This document shows, piece after piece, positions 51,783 to 61,333 of a stretch of DNA of 64,000 bases. The stretch comes from an uncultured Oscillospiraceae bacterium (GTDB taxonomy: Bacteria; Bacillota; Clostridia; Oscillospirales; Acutalibacteraceae). Below the pieces are notes generated by a model. That model was not told the DNA's origin and did not search any database. It saw only the letters and a list, made by a program, of their open reading frames with translations. The translations under genes were made by a program, and so were the position numbers. Numbering within the stretch: position 1 is the stretch's first letter; the number at the start of each line of letters is the position of its first letter. The stretch spans positions 124,001-188,000 of the forward strand of contig CATXDC010000002.1 in NCBI GenBank assembly GCA_958366985.1. The letters run 5' to 3'.

Positions 51783-52908
51783 TTTTGTTCTCCTCTATGG
51801 CTTCGTTAAACATTTTTTCCATCATGGCGGCGCAGTGAGCGAGGCAATACTGTTTTCCGTGTTCGCTGTATTTTACCTCCATTTTTTTGCGCTCTTCCGG
51901 ATGCTCTATCCAGTAATCTATTTTCTCAGCAAGATTTTTTGCGCTTCCTGCTGTGAAAAGGCTGCGTCTGTCGAGAGCAAAACCGCCGGTTGCTGATTTT
52001 TCACTGTTTGATATAATCGGTACAAGACCGCTTGAAAAAGCCTCTATGCAGGAAATTGCTTCTATTTCCGCATCGGCTGGATGAACGTACAGGTCGCATA
52101 CTGACATAAGCTGTTTAAGTTCATCCTTGCTGTAAAATCCGAATGACGGCGGATTTTTAAGCTTTTTACCCATTTTTACATATTTGTTTTTCTTGGGGCC
52201 GTTGCCTGCGAAGAAGAGCTGTATTTTATCGCTGTGCTTTGACATAAGAGCGGCTTTAATAAGAAGATCCTGTCTTTTTTCGTTTGAAAGTCTGCCAACC
52301 ATGAGAATGGAAAATTTATCCTTGATTTCCTCAGGCTTTTCGTTTTTGCAGTAGGTAAAGCAGTTGTCAACGCCGTTTGATATAATGTGCAGTTTTGATT
52401 TGTAATTGTGCCTTTGGAGCTCTCCGGCGATAAATGGACTGGGACAATGCAAATGTCCGTAGCCATCATAAAAATGCTTTTTAAAGAATTTATATACTAT
52501 TTCGGGAGCCACTTTTGAATGAGCCAGACCGCAGTTATATGTGATGTTTTCCGGCTGTACATGGAAAGCTCCCGTTGAAGGTATTCCCATTTCGTCGGCA
52601 ATTTTTTTGCCTTTTACGGCAAGGGGAAGAAAAGGCATATAGAAGTGAACTATATCGGCGCCGTCAAAAGCTTCTCTGAGAATGGATTCAACAGGTTTTG
52701 CAAATGACATTCCCTGTTTGTGGGCTATAGGAGTAGCTACCGGAACTTTAAGTTCGGGGAGTACATATTTATCTTCTCCCTCAGTTCCCATGCCTGCAAT
52801 TTTCACCTCGTGACCTCTTTCACGCAGAGCGTTTACAAGGTTTCTTGCAGACATTGTTGTTCCGTTGTTGCCGATGTCATACTGATCTATTACTAAAACA
52901 ATTTTCAT
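51769..52908 (-). CDS. GT4-family glycosyltransferase
   Basis: 379 residues, GT-B fold: the N-terminal acceptor domain has IGNNGTTMSARNLVNALRERGHEV, and the donor domain has SILMVGRLSNEKRQDLLIKA and the E-x7-E region EIEAISCIEAFSSGLVPI. It resembles 1,2-diacylglycerol glucosyltransferases that make glycolipid anchors. Its partner plsC supports this, but the sugar and acceptor are inference. Confidence 0.82.
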   Translation of the reverse strand: MKIVLVIDQYDIGNNGTTMSARNLVNALRERGHEVKIAGMGTEGEDKYVLPELKVPVATPIAHKQGMSFAKPVESILREAFDGADIVHFYMPFLPLAVKGKKIADEMGIPSTGAFHVQPENITYNCGLAHSKVAPEIVYKFFKKHFYDGYGHLHCPSPFIAGELQRHNYKSKLHIISNGVDNCFTYCKNEKPEEIKDKFSILMVGRLSNEKRQDLLIKAALMSKHSDKIQLFFAGNGPKKNKYVKMGKKLKNPPSFGFYSKDELKQLMSVCDLYVHPADAEIEAISCIEAFSSGLVPIISNSEKSATGGFALDRRSLFTAGSAKNLAEKIDYWIEHPEERKKMEVKYSEHGKQYCLAHCAAMMEKMFNEAIEENKNGKH

Positions 52909-52941
52909 TTAGCGCCTCTCCCTAACGGGTTTTTTACTATA

Positions 52942-52970
52942 TCTACATTTTACCGACATAAATCTGTCAA
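52942..52970 (-). promoter_or_regulatory. Possible promoter of the GT4-plsC pair
   Basis: On the minus strand TTGACA (52970-52965) and TGTAGA (52947-52942) are 17 bases apart. The -10 is weak. Confidence 0.5.
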
Positions 52971-53012
52971 TTCAAAGGTCATACTGTGGCAAAATTGTGG
53001 CAAAAAGCTTTC

Positions 53013-53041
53013 TTTACAACCAAATTACTATAATTTATAAT
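53013..53041 (+). promoter_or_regulatory. Promoter of the two-component system
   Basis: TTTACA (53013-53018) and TATAAT (53036-53041) are 17 bases apart, about 30 bases before the response regulator ATG. Confidence 0.7.
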
Positions 53042-53074
53042 TAGATTATAAAAAACATTTATTCAGGAGGAAAA

Positions 53075-53761
53075 ATGGAAAAGATTATTTATATAGCCGA
53101 AGATGATCCGAATATAAGAAATCTTGAAGAAGCTTTTCTTGAAAAAAGCGGATATAAAGTTGTATCCTTTGAAAACGGCGATTTGCTTTATGATAAATTT
53201 AAAAAAGATCCTGCTGATTTAGTGATTCTTGATATTATGATGCCGGGAACGGACGGTTTGTCACTGTGTGCGACCTTAAGAAAAGAAAGCAGCGTGCCGA
53301 TAATAATAGTTTCTGCAAAAGGCTCGGATATGGAGCGTGTAGCAGGTATAACAATGGGCTGCGATGATTATATGGCAAAACCATTTTCACCCATAGAGCT
53401 TGTAGCGAGAGTACAGGCTATTTTCCGCCGCATGGAAATGATGAAACCCGATAAAAGCAGTGATGATATTTTAATCTGCGGTGACCTTAAAATAGATAAA
53501 GCAAGGCGAGAGGTAACTAAAGACGGAAAGACCGTTGATTTAACGCCAAATGAATTTAATCTTATATCTTACCTTGCACTTAACAGCGCAAGGGCAGTTT
53601 CAAGAGATGAGCTGCTCAAGGAGCTTTGGAAATTCGGCAGCAGCGATGTTGATACCCGAGCAACGGACGACGCTATGAAGCGTTTGCGTAAAAAGCTTAG
53701 CGAATGCGGCAGTGAGGTGAAAATAGAAACTGTCCGTGGCTTTGGCTTCAGAATAGGGTGA
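53075..53761 (+). CDS. OmpR-family response regulator
   Basis: 228 residues. The receiver domain has acidic pocket EDD near residue 8, phospho-acceptor Asp53 in LDIMMPG, and the conserved Lys in MAKPFSP. The C-terminal winged helix (LTPNEFNLISYLALN, then DDAMKRLRKKL, then RGFGFRIG) is of the OmpR/PhoB type. CAGGAGG precedes the ATG. It is coupled to the following sensor kinase. Confidence 0.95.
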   Translation: MEKIIYIAEDDPNIRNLEEAFLEKSGYKVVSFENGDLLYDKFKKDPADLVILDIMMPGTDGLSLCATLRKESSVPIIIVSAKGSDMERVAGITMGCDDYMAKPFSPIELVARVQAIFRRMEMMKPDKSSDDILICGDLKIDKARREVTKDGKTVDLTPNEFNLISYLALNSARAVSRDELLKELWKFGSSDVDTRATDDAMKRLRKKLSECGSEVKIETVRGFGFRIG

Positions 53762-53766
53762 CGGCA

Positions 53767-55236
53767 ATGACGAATGAATATAAAAAGCCTGAACAGCTTA
53801 GAAAAATTGCCAGAAAAAATGAAAACAGGAAGCTTAAGACTCTCCGAAAAACAGTACTCAATCCTCTTCTTATAGCGATATCCATAATCAGTGTTGTAAT
53901 GTTCATTTTTTTCAACTTTGTAATTATGCTTATGCTGTATTCGGGAACCATAAATGATTTAAATTCATTTTCTGGTACCATAGAGCAGATTTATGAGTCA
54001 GAAGATGAAAACATCACTGCGGAGGAGCTTGGCAATCTTTATCGTGCAGAAGTTGAAAGACGTGCTGTTTCTTACAGAACGAATATGATAATTATTTCCG
54101 AAAAAGGCGAATTGGTTTATTCTGCTATCGGTTTTTACGGAGTCGAAGAAAAGGATGAAATTGTTGAAGCCATAATAAACAGAACTGAAAATGTGCAGGA
54201 TAATATATTTTCTGAGGTTATAAAAGACGACATAATTGTTTTTAAACCGGTAAATATCAGTTTTGAAAACGGAGATCAGTGTTTTGTATATGCTTCTCTC
54301 AGGAGCCTTTTGGGAACGTTGAAGTCAAGCAACCAGGCGCTTTTGGTGCTTATTGTATTTTCATTTTTATGTTTTGTTGTAGCTTCCCATATAATAGCCG
54401 ACAATATATCAAAGCCAATAAAAGAGCTGAGCGATCATATGGAGGTAATCGGTGACGGAGATTTTACGCCGGTTTCCATAAGCGAAAATTCTGCGGAGCT
54501 TCACAAACTGACGGTAAGCATAAATGAAATGCTTGCAAGGCTCGAGGCTTATAATGATGCCCATACAATTTCTCTTCAGAATCTTTCTCACGATTTGAGA
54601 ACACCACTTATGTCAATAAACGGATATGCTGAGGCTATAAAATACGGTGTTATGGATAACCCGCAGGAAGCAGCCGATGTAATAATAAGGGAGAGCAAGC
54701 GTCTTGCGGGAGTTGTTGAAAAACTACTTATTCTCTCTGAAATAGACACTCTCAATCAGCCTATAGATATGCTGCCGATTAATTTAAGGGAGTTTATCTC
54801 TGAGGAAGAAGAGAGGATAGAGGGATATGCCATGCAGGAGTCAGTGGAGATAGAATGTCATTTTGAAAATGACGATACAGTAGTGCTCGCTGACAGACAG
54901 CTTCTCTCAACGATAATTTCCAATCTTATGTCAAATGCCATACGATATGCCAAAAGTAAAGTTCAGATAGATGTTCGTGCTTCGGATATGACAACTGATA
55001 TTATTGTTTCCGATGACGGCTGCGGACTCAGTGAAGAAGATTTAAAATACCTGTTTGTAAGGTATTATGTTGGTAAAACGGGACATTCTGGTTTAGGCCT
55101 GTCGGCGGCGAAAAGTGCTGCGGAATATATGGGCTGTACTCTCAAAGGAGAAAACAGAGAGCCCATAGATCCCGATAATCCCGATTCTCCGCCTAAAGGA
55201 GCAGTGTTTACCGTTTCATTCCCTAAATATGAGTAG
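53767..55236 (+). CDS. Sensor histidine kinase
   Basis: 489 residues from ATG 53767, with AGGGTGA upstream; the GTG at 53758 overlapping the regulator stop is also possible. There are transmembrane helices at about 33-59 and 191-211 around an extracellular sensor of about 130 residues. A HAMP linker follows, then HisKA with His275 in LSHDLRTPLMSINGYAE, and HATPase boxes SNLMSNAIRYAKSK (N), SDDGCGLSEED (G1) and GHSGLGLSAAK (G2). The stimulus is unknown. Confidence 0.94.
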   Translation: MTNEYKKPEQLRKIARKNENRKLKTLRKTVLNPLLIAISIISVVMFIFFNFVIMLMLYSGTINDLNSFSGTIEQIYESEDENITAEELGNLYRAEVERRAVSYRTNMIIISEKGELVYSAIGFYGVEEKDEIVEAIINRTENVQDNIFSEVIKDDIIVFKPVNISFENGDQCFVYASLRSLLGTLKSSNQALLVLIVFSFLCFVVASHIIADNISKPIKELSDHMEVIGDGDFTPVSISENSAELHKLTVSINEMLARLEAYNDAHTISLQNLSHDLRTPLMSINGYAEAIKYGVMDNPQEAADVIIRESKRLAGVVEKLLILSEIDTLNQPIDMLPINLREFISEEEERIEGYAMQESVEIECHFENDDTVVLADRQLLSTIISNLMSNAIRYAKSKVQIDVRASDMTTDIIVSDDGCGLSEEDLKYLFVRYYVGKTGHSGLGLSAAKSAAEYMGCTLKGENREPIDPDNPDSPPKGAVFTVSFPKYE

Positions 55237-55256
55237 ACATAAGAGCACACAAAAAA

Positions 55257-55282
55257 GCCCGCTTCGATTTTACGAAGCGGGC
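55257..55282. terminator. Terminator between the kinase and the YjdF-like gene
   Basis: GCCCGCTTCG pairs with CGAAGCGGGC around a six-base loop. T6 follows on the minus strand and a T-rich stretch on the plus strand, so it serves convergent genes. Confidence 0.9.
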
Positions 55283-55297
55283 ATATTTTATGGGAAA

Positions 55298-56020
55298 TTA
55301 TTTTATGGTTTCCTCATCTTTAAGTTTTTGATATGTTTCGCAGGTTTTGTTCCAAAGTTTTTGTTCTTTTTTGATTTGTTCACGACGTGCCTTGCGGTGG
55401 CGGCCTATGTATCCGTTTCTCTGCAATGCGGTTAAAATAGTAAATGGAACCGTTCCTACGGCACAGGCAATGAGGTCAGTCATAGTGTCAATAAGACCGG
55501 AGTTATAGTATGACATCCAGTCCTGTAAATTTGTTCCGTGTAATGTATCCATGGAAAACTCGTAAAACTCCCAGCCCACAGCAATGAAAAATGAAAATCC
55601 GAGTGAAAAAAGAGCTGCCAAAGCAGGAGACAGAGGCCTTTTTTTGCCCTGTACTATAAATGCAAAATCATATCCGAACCATGCGCATATGGCTCCTGAA
55701 ACAAAGTGAACGAAAATGTCATACCATTCTGTATTAATATAAAACTCGAATTTTGTACCAAAAAATGAGCCGAAGAAAATAAATAAAGTCAAAGCAGTTT
55801 GAGCATGACTGCTTACATTTTTAATAAATGATTTTCCTCCGAAAATCTGAAACATATCCCACAAAAAGGTAAATATTAAAGAAAAAAGTGCCTGTAAAGA
55901 AGTTTGTGTCAATCCTTTAAAAGTATCATGAAAAAACCAAATAAGCAGGCATAATCTTATGACGGTCCAAAGTATAAGTTCTGTTTTGGGTAAAGTTTTT
56001 AAATAGGAAAATCTGTTCAT
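55298..56020 (-). CDS. YjdF/DUF2238-like membrane protein
   Basis: 240 residues with about six transmembrane helices. The family-like motif FFIAVGWEFYEFSMDTLHGTNLQDW, followed by GLIDTMTDLIACAVG, is split across two helices. A basic tail (RHRKARREQIKKEQ) ends the protein. Function unknown. It is cotranscribed with the upstream lipoprotein gene, 21 bases away. Confidence 0.72.
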   Translation of the reverse strand: MNRFSYLKTLPKTELILWTVIRLCLLIWFFHDTFKGLTQTSLQALFSLIFTFLWDMFQIFGGKSFIKNVSSHAQTALTLFIFFGSFFGTKFEFYINTEWYDIFVHFVSGAICAWFGYDFAFIVQGKKRPLSPALAALFSLGFSFFIAVGWEFYEFSMDTLHGTNLQDWMSYYNSGLIDTMTDLIACAVGTVPFTILTALQRNGYIGRHRKARREQIKKEQKLWNKTCETYQKLKDEETIK

Positions 56021-56041
56021 TTTGTCATCCTTTCAGGGTGA

Positions 56042-57055
56042 TTATTGAATTTCTGTTTCGCTTAAAGTTTCATTTTCAAAAGTGTTGAAAGCAGAAGAAT
56101 TTTCTGCAATTTTTTTATAGCACGCTTTTGCTTTTCTCTGGTTTACTTCAAAAGAATACTTGCCTGTCCACTGCGAAACCAGACCTTCAAATTCTTCTCC
56201 TTTGATGTTTAGAAGGCAATCTTCACGGTTGAGCTGATAATAGATGTTAGAATCGCTGTCGGAAGCGAGTCTCTGTACTGCAAAAATATAATCTCCTATA
56301 ACTATAACTTTTGCCTTATCCTGTTCAATGGCTTTTACGGAATCAAAAAATCCTTCAGGATAGAGGGAAGAATCTTTATTTACTACAACAGGCTGAACTG
56401 TTGAACCTTCCAGACCGATATATTCTGCATAAACATCGTCAATCATGGAGCCGCCGTTGATTTTTGTTACAAAGCTTTCAAAAGAAGCGGTGGTTTTCTG
56501 ACGGTTTTCAGCGTCCATGGAAATTGTATTTCCGTTTTCATCTACGTCGGTAAGATATCCGTTTATGGATTTAATTACTACATAATTATCGCTGAAATAT
56601 TTCTGTACGGTTTCTTCCGGAACAGGGGTAAGTCCGTCAGTATCGTAATAAGCGAGGAAAATTGCGTTTTCGTAAGCTTTGCTTTCATAAACCTTTGTAA
56701 GGGTCTGTTTTGAAACTCCTATTTTTTCATAGTAGTTTCCATAAAGCCGCCAAAGATCATTGACCGTTTGAGAAACTTCATTTTTTTTGCTGTCTGTAAG
56801 AGAAAGCCTCATTTCTGCGAAAACGGTGTTGACGGCAATATAGCGCACACAGTTTTCTGCAGCTTCTTTCATAGCAGCTGCACTGTCAGGTTCACTTTCA
56901 GAAGAAGCAACAGCATTGTCAAGATAGTAGGTATAGATCTCTTTGTCAACCTCAACACTGCCCACGGTGATTACTTTTCCAACCGGAAGACTGCAGGAGG
57001 TAAACAAAATTGTAAGGGAAAGAAAAATTCCTATCGATGCTAATATTTTTTTCAT
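56042..57055 (-). CDS. SurA/PrsA-like lipoprotein
   Basis: 337 residues. Lipoprotein signal peptide ends in the lipobox LFTSCS, so Cys21 is lipidated and the protein sits outside the membrane. A SurA_N-like helical region (VDKEIYTYYLDNAVASSE, then ETVQKYFSDNYVVIKSINGYL) resembles PrsA/SurA foldases. I do not see an intact parvulin active-site signature in the middle region. It is probably a folding factor or its degenerate relative. Confidence 0.68.
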   Translation of the reverse strand: MKKILASIGIFLSLTILFTSCSLPVGKVITVGSVEVDKEIYTYYLDNAVASSESEPDSAAAMKEAAENCVRYIAVNTVFAEMRLSLTDSKKNEVSQTVNDLWRLYGNYYEKIGVSKQTLTKVYESKAYENAIFLAYYDTDGLTPVPEETVQKYFSDNYVVIKSINGYLTDVDENGNTISMDAENRQKTTASFESFVTKINGGSMIDDVYAEYIGLEGSTVQPVVVNKDSSLYPEGFFDSVKAIEQDKAKVIVIGDYIFAVQRLASDSDSNIYYQLNREDCLLNIKGEEFEGLVSQWTGKYSFEVNQRKAKACYKKIAENSSAFNTFENETLSETEIQ

Positions 57056-57092
57056 AGTTTAGTAATCCTCCAAAAGGCGATTTACAGAAAAG

Positions 57093-57121
57093 ATTATATA
57101 ACAAAGCGGGAAAAAAGTCCA
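57093..57121 (-). promoter_or_regulatory. Probable promoter of the lipoprotein gene
   Basis: On the minus strand TGGACT (57121-57116) and TATAAT (57098-57093) are 17 bases apart, about 40 bases before the ATG. Confidence 0.55.
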
Positions 57122-57190
57122 CAAAAAACGAGATGTAAGTAAAATTGTAACTTTTAATGCAAATTTTTGTATAGCAGTTTTACACAAACA

Positions 57191-57232
57191 AAAAACAGCA
57201 GTCGAACCAATAAAGCTTCAATTGCTGTTTTT
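57191..57232 (-). terminator. Terminator after the DUF2812 gene
   Basis: AAAAACAGCA pairs with TGCTGTTTTT around a 22-base loop just after the minus-strand stop at 57238. Confidence 0.72.
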
Positions 57233-57237
57233 CCTAT

Positions 57238-58422
57238 TTATATACTGTCCGTAAGGGTCTTTACCCAGGATTCAACATATGCATTACCCATTACAGGATT
57301 ACGGAAAAAAGTAGCGTGAATAACTTTGTTTCCCTTTTGTATTACAACATTTACAGATTTCACCGGCATTGTATATGCAGCTACATAATCCGCTTCTGAT
57401 GATGAAATCTCCATGTCCTGTGCATCATCTTTTCTGTGGTCGTAGCGGTAATAATCCTCTGCCACCTGTCTTGCGAGAGATTCATTCATCATTTCGTGAT
57501 AGTCTACAGTCATGAAACATGAAAATTCGTTTTCGTTTATATATGTCGCATTAATTTGTTCATACCAGTATATATTTTTCGAGGAAAGTAAACTCCGCCA
57601 CTGACCGAAATCGGTGGATGTGACTTCTTTTACTGAAATATCATGCTCCGGTGTTTCGTTATATAGTAAATCCTCGACTGTTGCAAATGGAATATCATTG
57701 TCATAGCCTTTTGTAGGAATTTTTGACGGCAAAAACACAAATACTGAAATCAGAGCCGATATAAGAAGCACAATGGTCAGAAATTTGCCCATAAGATAAA
57801 CAAAAGCACGGTTTTTTATCTTTTTCTGATGATTAAGAGTGCCGTTTTCTTTCAGTGTCTTTTGAAGTTTTTTGATTCGTATAATTTCTGAAAAGATATT
57901 GAATAGACTTGAAAGGATAATAAATGCATATATAATCGAAGATATAAATAAAGTCTCAACTATGGCAATAGTTCCTTTTTGGATGAATTCCGGTAAAAAA
58001 ATCAGTATCCAGATTGCAATTGGAATAAGTTCTTTGAGTTTTTTCTTAATAAGTATGTTAAGTGAATAAGCCTGTACCTCGGGGTCAGTGTTCAGCTCCC
58101 TTGTGTGGGGTTTAAGTGAGCGGTAAATATAGAAAGCTCCGCACTTAACCACAAATTCCCAGCCGTATTTTTCATTGAGTTCTCTTGCTGATTCTTCCGG
58201 CTCTCCAGCATCGCTCCACTCTCCTTCTCCTTCGGGCGATGCTTCAAGACGGTAGCTTATGTTCTGAGGTTCAGTTTCTTCAAAGTAAAGACATCCAAAA
58301 CGCATGGGATGGCTTTTAAGTATATAGCCTTTTTGCGCCATGTCTGTAAGCCAGCTTTCAATTCCCTCAACATCATAGGGATGGCACGGAAGATGACGGC
58401 GTACCCATTTGTTTATTTTCAT
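57238..58422 (-). CDS. DUF2812 membrane protein
   Basis: 394 residues. The N-terminal DUF2812 domain (HPYDVEGIESWLTDMAQKGYIL, then NISYRLEASPEGEGEWSDA, then YGWEFVVKCGAFYIYRS) is followed by three to four transmembrane helices and a C-terminal extracellular region. DUF2812 genes regularly follow a PadR regulator, as here (three-base gap). The function of the family is unknown; it may sense envelope or antimicrobial stress, which is speculation. Confidence 0.85.
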   Translation of the reverse strand: MKINKWVRRHLPCHPYDVEGIESWLTDMAQKGYILKSHPMRFGCLYFEETEPQNISYRLEASPEGEGEWSDAGEPEESARELNEKYGWEFVVKCGAFYIYRSLKPHTRELNTDPEVQAYSLNILIKKKLKELIPIAIWILIFLPEFIQKGTIAIVETLFISSIIYAFIILSSLFNIFSEIIRIKKLQKTLKENGTLNHQKKIKNRAFVYLMGKFLTIVLLISALISVFVFLPSKIPTKGYDNDIPFATVEDLLYNETPEHDISVKEVTSTDFGQWRSLLSSKNIYWYEQINATYINENEFSCFMTVDYHEMMNESLARQVAEDYYRYDHRKDDAQDMEISSSEADYVAAYTMPVKSVNVVIQKGNKVIHATFFRNPVMGNAYVESWVKTLTDSI

Positions 58423-58425
58423 AAC

Positions 58426-58749
58426 TCAGCCCTCCTGTTCTTTAGCTGCGTTTTCTGCATCGTAAATGCAGTGCTTTAGCCTTTCAACCTCTTCTTTGTA
58501 TGCCTGCAAGCCCTTTTCGGTAATCTTATAGGTGCGTTTTCTGCCCTCAACCTGAATTTCCTTTATATATTTTTCTTTCTCAAATTTTGAAAGAATGGTG
58601 TAAAGTGTGGCAGGACCCATTTGAATTCTTCCCTCTGTGCGGCTGTCAATATAGTCCGCAATATCAATTCCGCACATGGGCTTATGACATAATGCCATGA
58701 GTACATAAAACATGGATTCTGTCAGGGATTCCATAGCTTTTCTCGGCAA
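58426..58749 (-). CDS. PadR-family transcriptional regulator
   Basis: A 107-residue winged-helix regulator: MESLTESMFYVLMALCHKPM, IDIADYIDSRTEGRIQMGPATLYTIL, KFEKEKYIKEIQVEGRKRTYKITEKG. The short C-terminal helix is the dimerisation arm of PadR subfamily 2. It is first in a two-gene unit with DUF2812. An inverted repeat overlapping its own promoter indicates autorepression. Confidence 0.94.
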   Translation of the reverse strand: MPRKAMESLTESMFYVLMALCHKPMCGIDIADYIDSRTEGRIQMGPATLYTILSKFEKEKYIKEIQVEGRKRTYKITEKGLQAYKEEVERLKHCIYDAENAAKEQEG

Positions 58750-58770
58750 GGTGCTGCCTCCTTTCAGTTC

Positions 58771-58802
58771 AATATCGTTTAATGATATTATATAACGATA
58801 TT
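58771..58802 (-). promoter_or_regulatory. PadR operator
   Basis: AATATCGTT and AACGATATT form perfect nine-base arms flanking the -10 box, a layout typical of PadR autoregulation. Confidence 0.72.
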
Positions 58803-58815
58803 AGCTTTGCCGCAA
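58787..58815 (-). promoter_or_regulatory. padR promoter
   Basis: On the minus strand TTGCGG (58815-58810) and TATAAT (58792-58787) are 17 bases apart; the -10 lies inside the inverted repeat. Confidence 0.72.
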
Positions 58816-58906
58816 TTATCTATTCTCAACAAAAATAACTGTTTTCTTTTGTTTAAGTGAATTTTATGGTACAATACGGGTGTAAATTCACAGGAAGGAG
58901 AATGAT

Positions 58907-59665
58907 ATGAAAAAGCTTATATCATGGAATGTTAACGGTTTGAGAGCCTGTGTGGGCAAAGGATTTTTTGAGGCTATGGCTTCCCTCGAGCCGGATGTTA
59001 TATGTATACAGGAAACCAAATTACAATCGGGACAGCTTGAAATGCCTGAGGACGGCTATTTCCGTTACTGGAACTATGCAGAGAAAAAGGGATATTCTGG
59101 AACGGCGATTTTCACAAAGGAGGAGCCTCTTTCAGTAAATTACGGATTGGGAGAACTCCTTGAGGATAACGAGGGCAGAGTAATAACATTGGAGTTCCCG
59201 GAGTATTATCTTATAAATGTATATACACCCAATGCACAAAGGGAGCTTGCAAGGCTGGATTACAGAATGAAATGGGATGATGCATTTCGTGAATATGCGG
59301 CAAAGCTTTCTGAGAAAAAGGGAGTTGTCGTATGCGGCGATATGAATGTTGCCCATAACGAAATAGATCTCAAAAATCCCAAAACAAATCGAGGCAACGC
59401 AGGCTTTTCCGATGAGGAAAGGGAGAAGTTTACAAAGTTTCTCGATGCCGGATTCATAGATTCATTCAGGTATTTTTATCCGGACCTTGAGGGTGCGTAT
59501 TCCTGGTGGTCATATATGTTCAATGCCAGAAAAAACAATGCAGGATGGCGTATTGACTATTTCTGTGTGTCGGAAAACATGAAAGATAATCTTGTTTCCG
59601 CTGCAATACATCCTGAGGTTTTCGGTTCGGACCACTGTCCCGTTGAAGTTGTTTTGAATTTATGA
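58907..59665 (+). CDS. exoA: Exodeoxyribonuclease III (AP endonuclease)
   Basis: A 252-residue EEP-fold nuclease of base-excision repair. Active-site elements are SWNVNGLRACV, CIQETKLQ (metal Glu), the catalytic block GDMNVAHNEIDLKNPKTNRGNAGF, and the terminal GSDHCPVEV His-Asp pair. AGGAAGGAG precedes the ATG, and a TACAAT -10 box lies at 58870-58875. It is a single-gene unit. Confidence 0.95.
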   Translation: MKKLISWNVNGLRACVGKGFFEAMASLEPDVICIQETKLQSGQLEMPEDGYFRYWNYAEKKGYSGTAIFTKEEPLSVNYGLGELLEDNEGRVITLEFPEYYLINVYTPNAQRELARLDYRMKWDDAFREYAAKLSEKKGVVVCGDMNVAHNEIDLKNPKTNRGNAGFSDEEREKFTKFLDAGFIDSFRYFYPDLEGAYSWWSYMFNARKNNAGWRIDYFCVSENMKDNLVSAAIHPEVFGSDHCPVEVVLNL

Positions 59666-59701
59666 ATTTTGTTGTGAGATTGTAAACAATGGCTGAAAAA
59701 T

Positions 59702-59730
59702 TTGAAATTGATGTTTTCTCATGGTAAAAT
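59702..59730 (+). promoter_or_regulatory. Promoter for the zinc-ribbon/TPR operon
   Basis: TTGAAA (59702-59707) and TAAAAT (59725-59730) are 17 bases apart, about 46 bases before the gene. Confidence 0.72.
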
Positions 59731-59776
59731 GAGAAAGCGCTTAGTGTAAGAATATCCAATTAAGGGAGGTATTTCC

Positions 59777-61333
59777 TTGTCAGATTTTAAAGAAAAAGAA
59801 AAGGGCGAAGGTTTGCCGGAAGAGAATAATCCGGCAGCTGCTGAATCTGAGACAGATGCAAAGGCACTGTCTGATGAAGCAAATAAGCCTGCTGAAGAAA
59901 AAACGGAAAAAGAGGAACTTGAAGAGCTTGCGGCTTTGTTCCAGCAGGAGCTTAATAAGGCAAAGGAGCAGGCGGAAAAGAATAGTTCAATTTCCGACTG
60001 GGACAATCTTGCCACAGTTAACCGTACCGTTGATGGAATAGAAACTGAAGAGTCTGTGTCTGATGAAAAGACAGATTCAGAATCTGAAAAAGTTTCCGAG
60101 AAAGAAGCAGAGTCTGAGGAAGAAGCAGACGAATCTCTGTGCATTCGCTGCGGAGTCAATGAACGTAAGACCGATGAAAACGGTGAATTTGTCAGCGATT
60201 ACTGTGAGGAATGTGAAAAAGCACGTCTTAAAACTCATGTAAGCTGGATAGGAGCTGTTCTCTTTATACTTGCAGTTGCTGTTATGATTTTTGCAGGCAG
60301 AGATTTTGCAAAATCAGCCGACAGCTTCAAGGCGGTTTTGGAAGCAGATGCGCTGAGAATGGATAAAAAGTACACATCTGCTATGGATGCATACTATACC
60401 TGCCTTTCATCTGGCAACGACAGCGGATATGTAATTAAAAATATGCTCAAATGCTATGAGCCTGGCGATCAGATCGTATACGCTTCTCAGATAATCACTC
60501 AGCTTGGATATGATGAAGAAGCTTTAGGTAAGCCGTGGAATTCATATCTTAAAAAGCTTTATGATAAATCTGAAAAGTTAAATGCTACGGCTACCGCTGC
60601 TTCACAGGCAATAACTGACGCCACTGATGATGAAGGTAAGCTCGATTATGATGCAGCAGTTAAAGCTTTGGATGAGCTTGCTGCCAATGAGGAATATGAT
60701 CCTGCAGTTGTTCAGTATTACCGTTATTATGCGGCTTCCCTTGCTTCAAAGAGCGTGGATGAACTTATTCAAATTATTTCTGCAAATCAGTCTTATATAG
60801 ACGAATATCCCTGGCTCTTCCTTCCGAAGCTTGCAACTCTTAAAGTAAGAGCGGGCGATTCAGAGGGAGCACTGGCACTTTGTGATGAAATGCTTAAATT
60901 CAATCAGGAGTTTGCAGATGCATACATTGTAAGAATTTACAATGCAAGAATGAATAAGGATTACGAAAAAGCTATTTCAGAAGCGGATGCTGCCGCAAAG
61001 CTGTTTAACGGAAGCGAAGGCGGAGACGGAGCAGTTAATACTTATGCTCTCGGTGAAATTTATCGTCAGCGCAGTATAGCTTGTCTTCTTGCAGGAAAAA
61101 CCGAAGAGGGCATAGAATATGCTGAAAAGTCTCAGAACACATATCAGTCAGTAGACAGCACCAACCTTTTGGGTATCTGCTATATACTCAATAAGGATGA
61201 GACTAAATACAAGGAAACCCAGGAATTCCTTGAAGGCTACGGATACACATATCTTACTGATGTTACAAACTTCAAGGCAGGCAAAGTAACCCTTGAAGAA
61301 ATCTTTCTTGAGGACGGAGGGGAGCTTCAGTGA
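59777..61333 (+). CDS. Zinc-ribbon, single-span, TPR-like protein
   Basis: 518 residues from TTG 59777 with GGGAGGT upstream. Residues 1-120 are acidic and probably disordered. A zinc knuckle pair (LCIRCGVNERKT, then YCEECEKA) follows at about 123-153, then one transmembrane helix at about 155-175. The large C-terminal region of helical pairs resembles tetratricopeptide repeats (AYYTCLSSGND, then ALALCDEMLKFNQEFADAY, then RQRSIACLLAGKTEEGIEYAEK). Probably an envelope scaffold; function unknown. Confidence 0.7.
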   Translation: MSDFKEKEKGEGLPEENNPAAAESETDAKALSDEANKPAEEKTEKEELEELAALFQQELNKAKEQAEKNSSISDWDNLATVNRTVDGIETEESVSDEKTDSESEKVSEKEAESEEEADESLCIRCGVNERKTDENGEFVSDYCEECEKARLKTHVSWIGAVLFILAVAVMIFAGRDFAKSADSFKAVLEADALRMDKKYTSAMDAYYTCLSSGNDSGYVIKNMLKCYEPGDQIVYASQIITQLGYDEEALGKPWNSYLKKLYDKSEKLNATATAASQAITDATDDEGKLDYDAAVKALDELAANEEYDPAVVQYYRYYAASLASKSVDELIQIISANQSYIDEYPWLFLPKLATLKVRAGDSEGALALCDEMLKFNQEFADAYIVRIYNARMNKDYEKAISEADAAAKLFNGSEGGDGAVNTYALGEIYRQRSIACLLAGKTEEGIEYAEKSQNTYQSVDSTNLLGICYILNKDETKYKETQEFLEGYGYTYLTDVTNFKAGKVTLEEIFLEDGGELQ

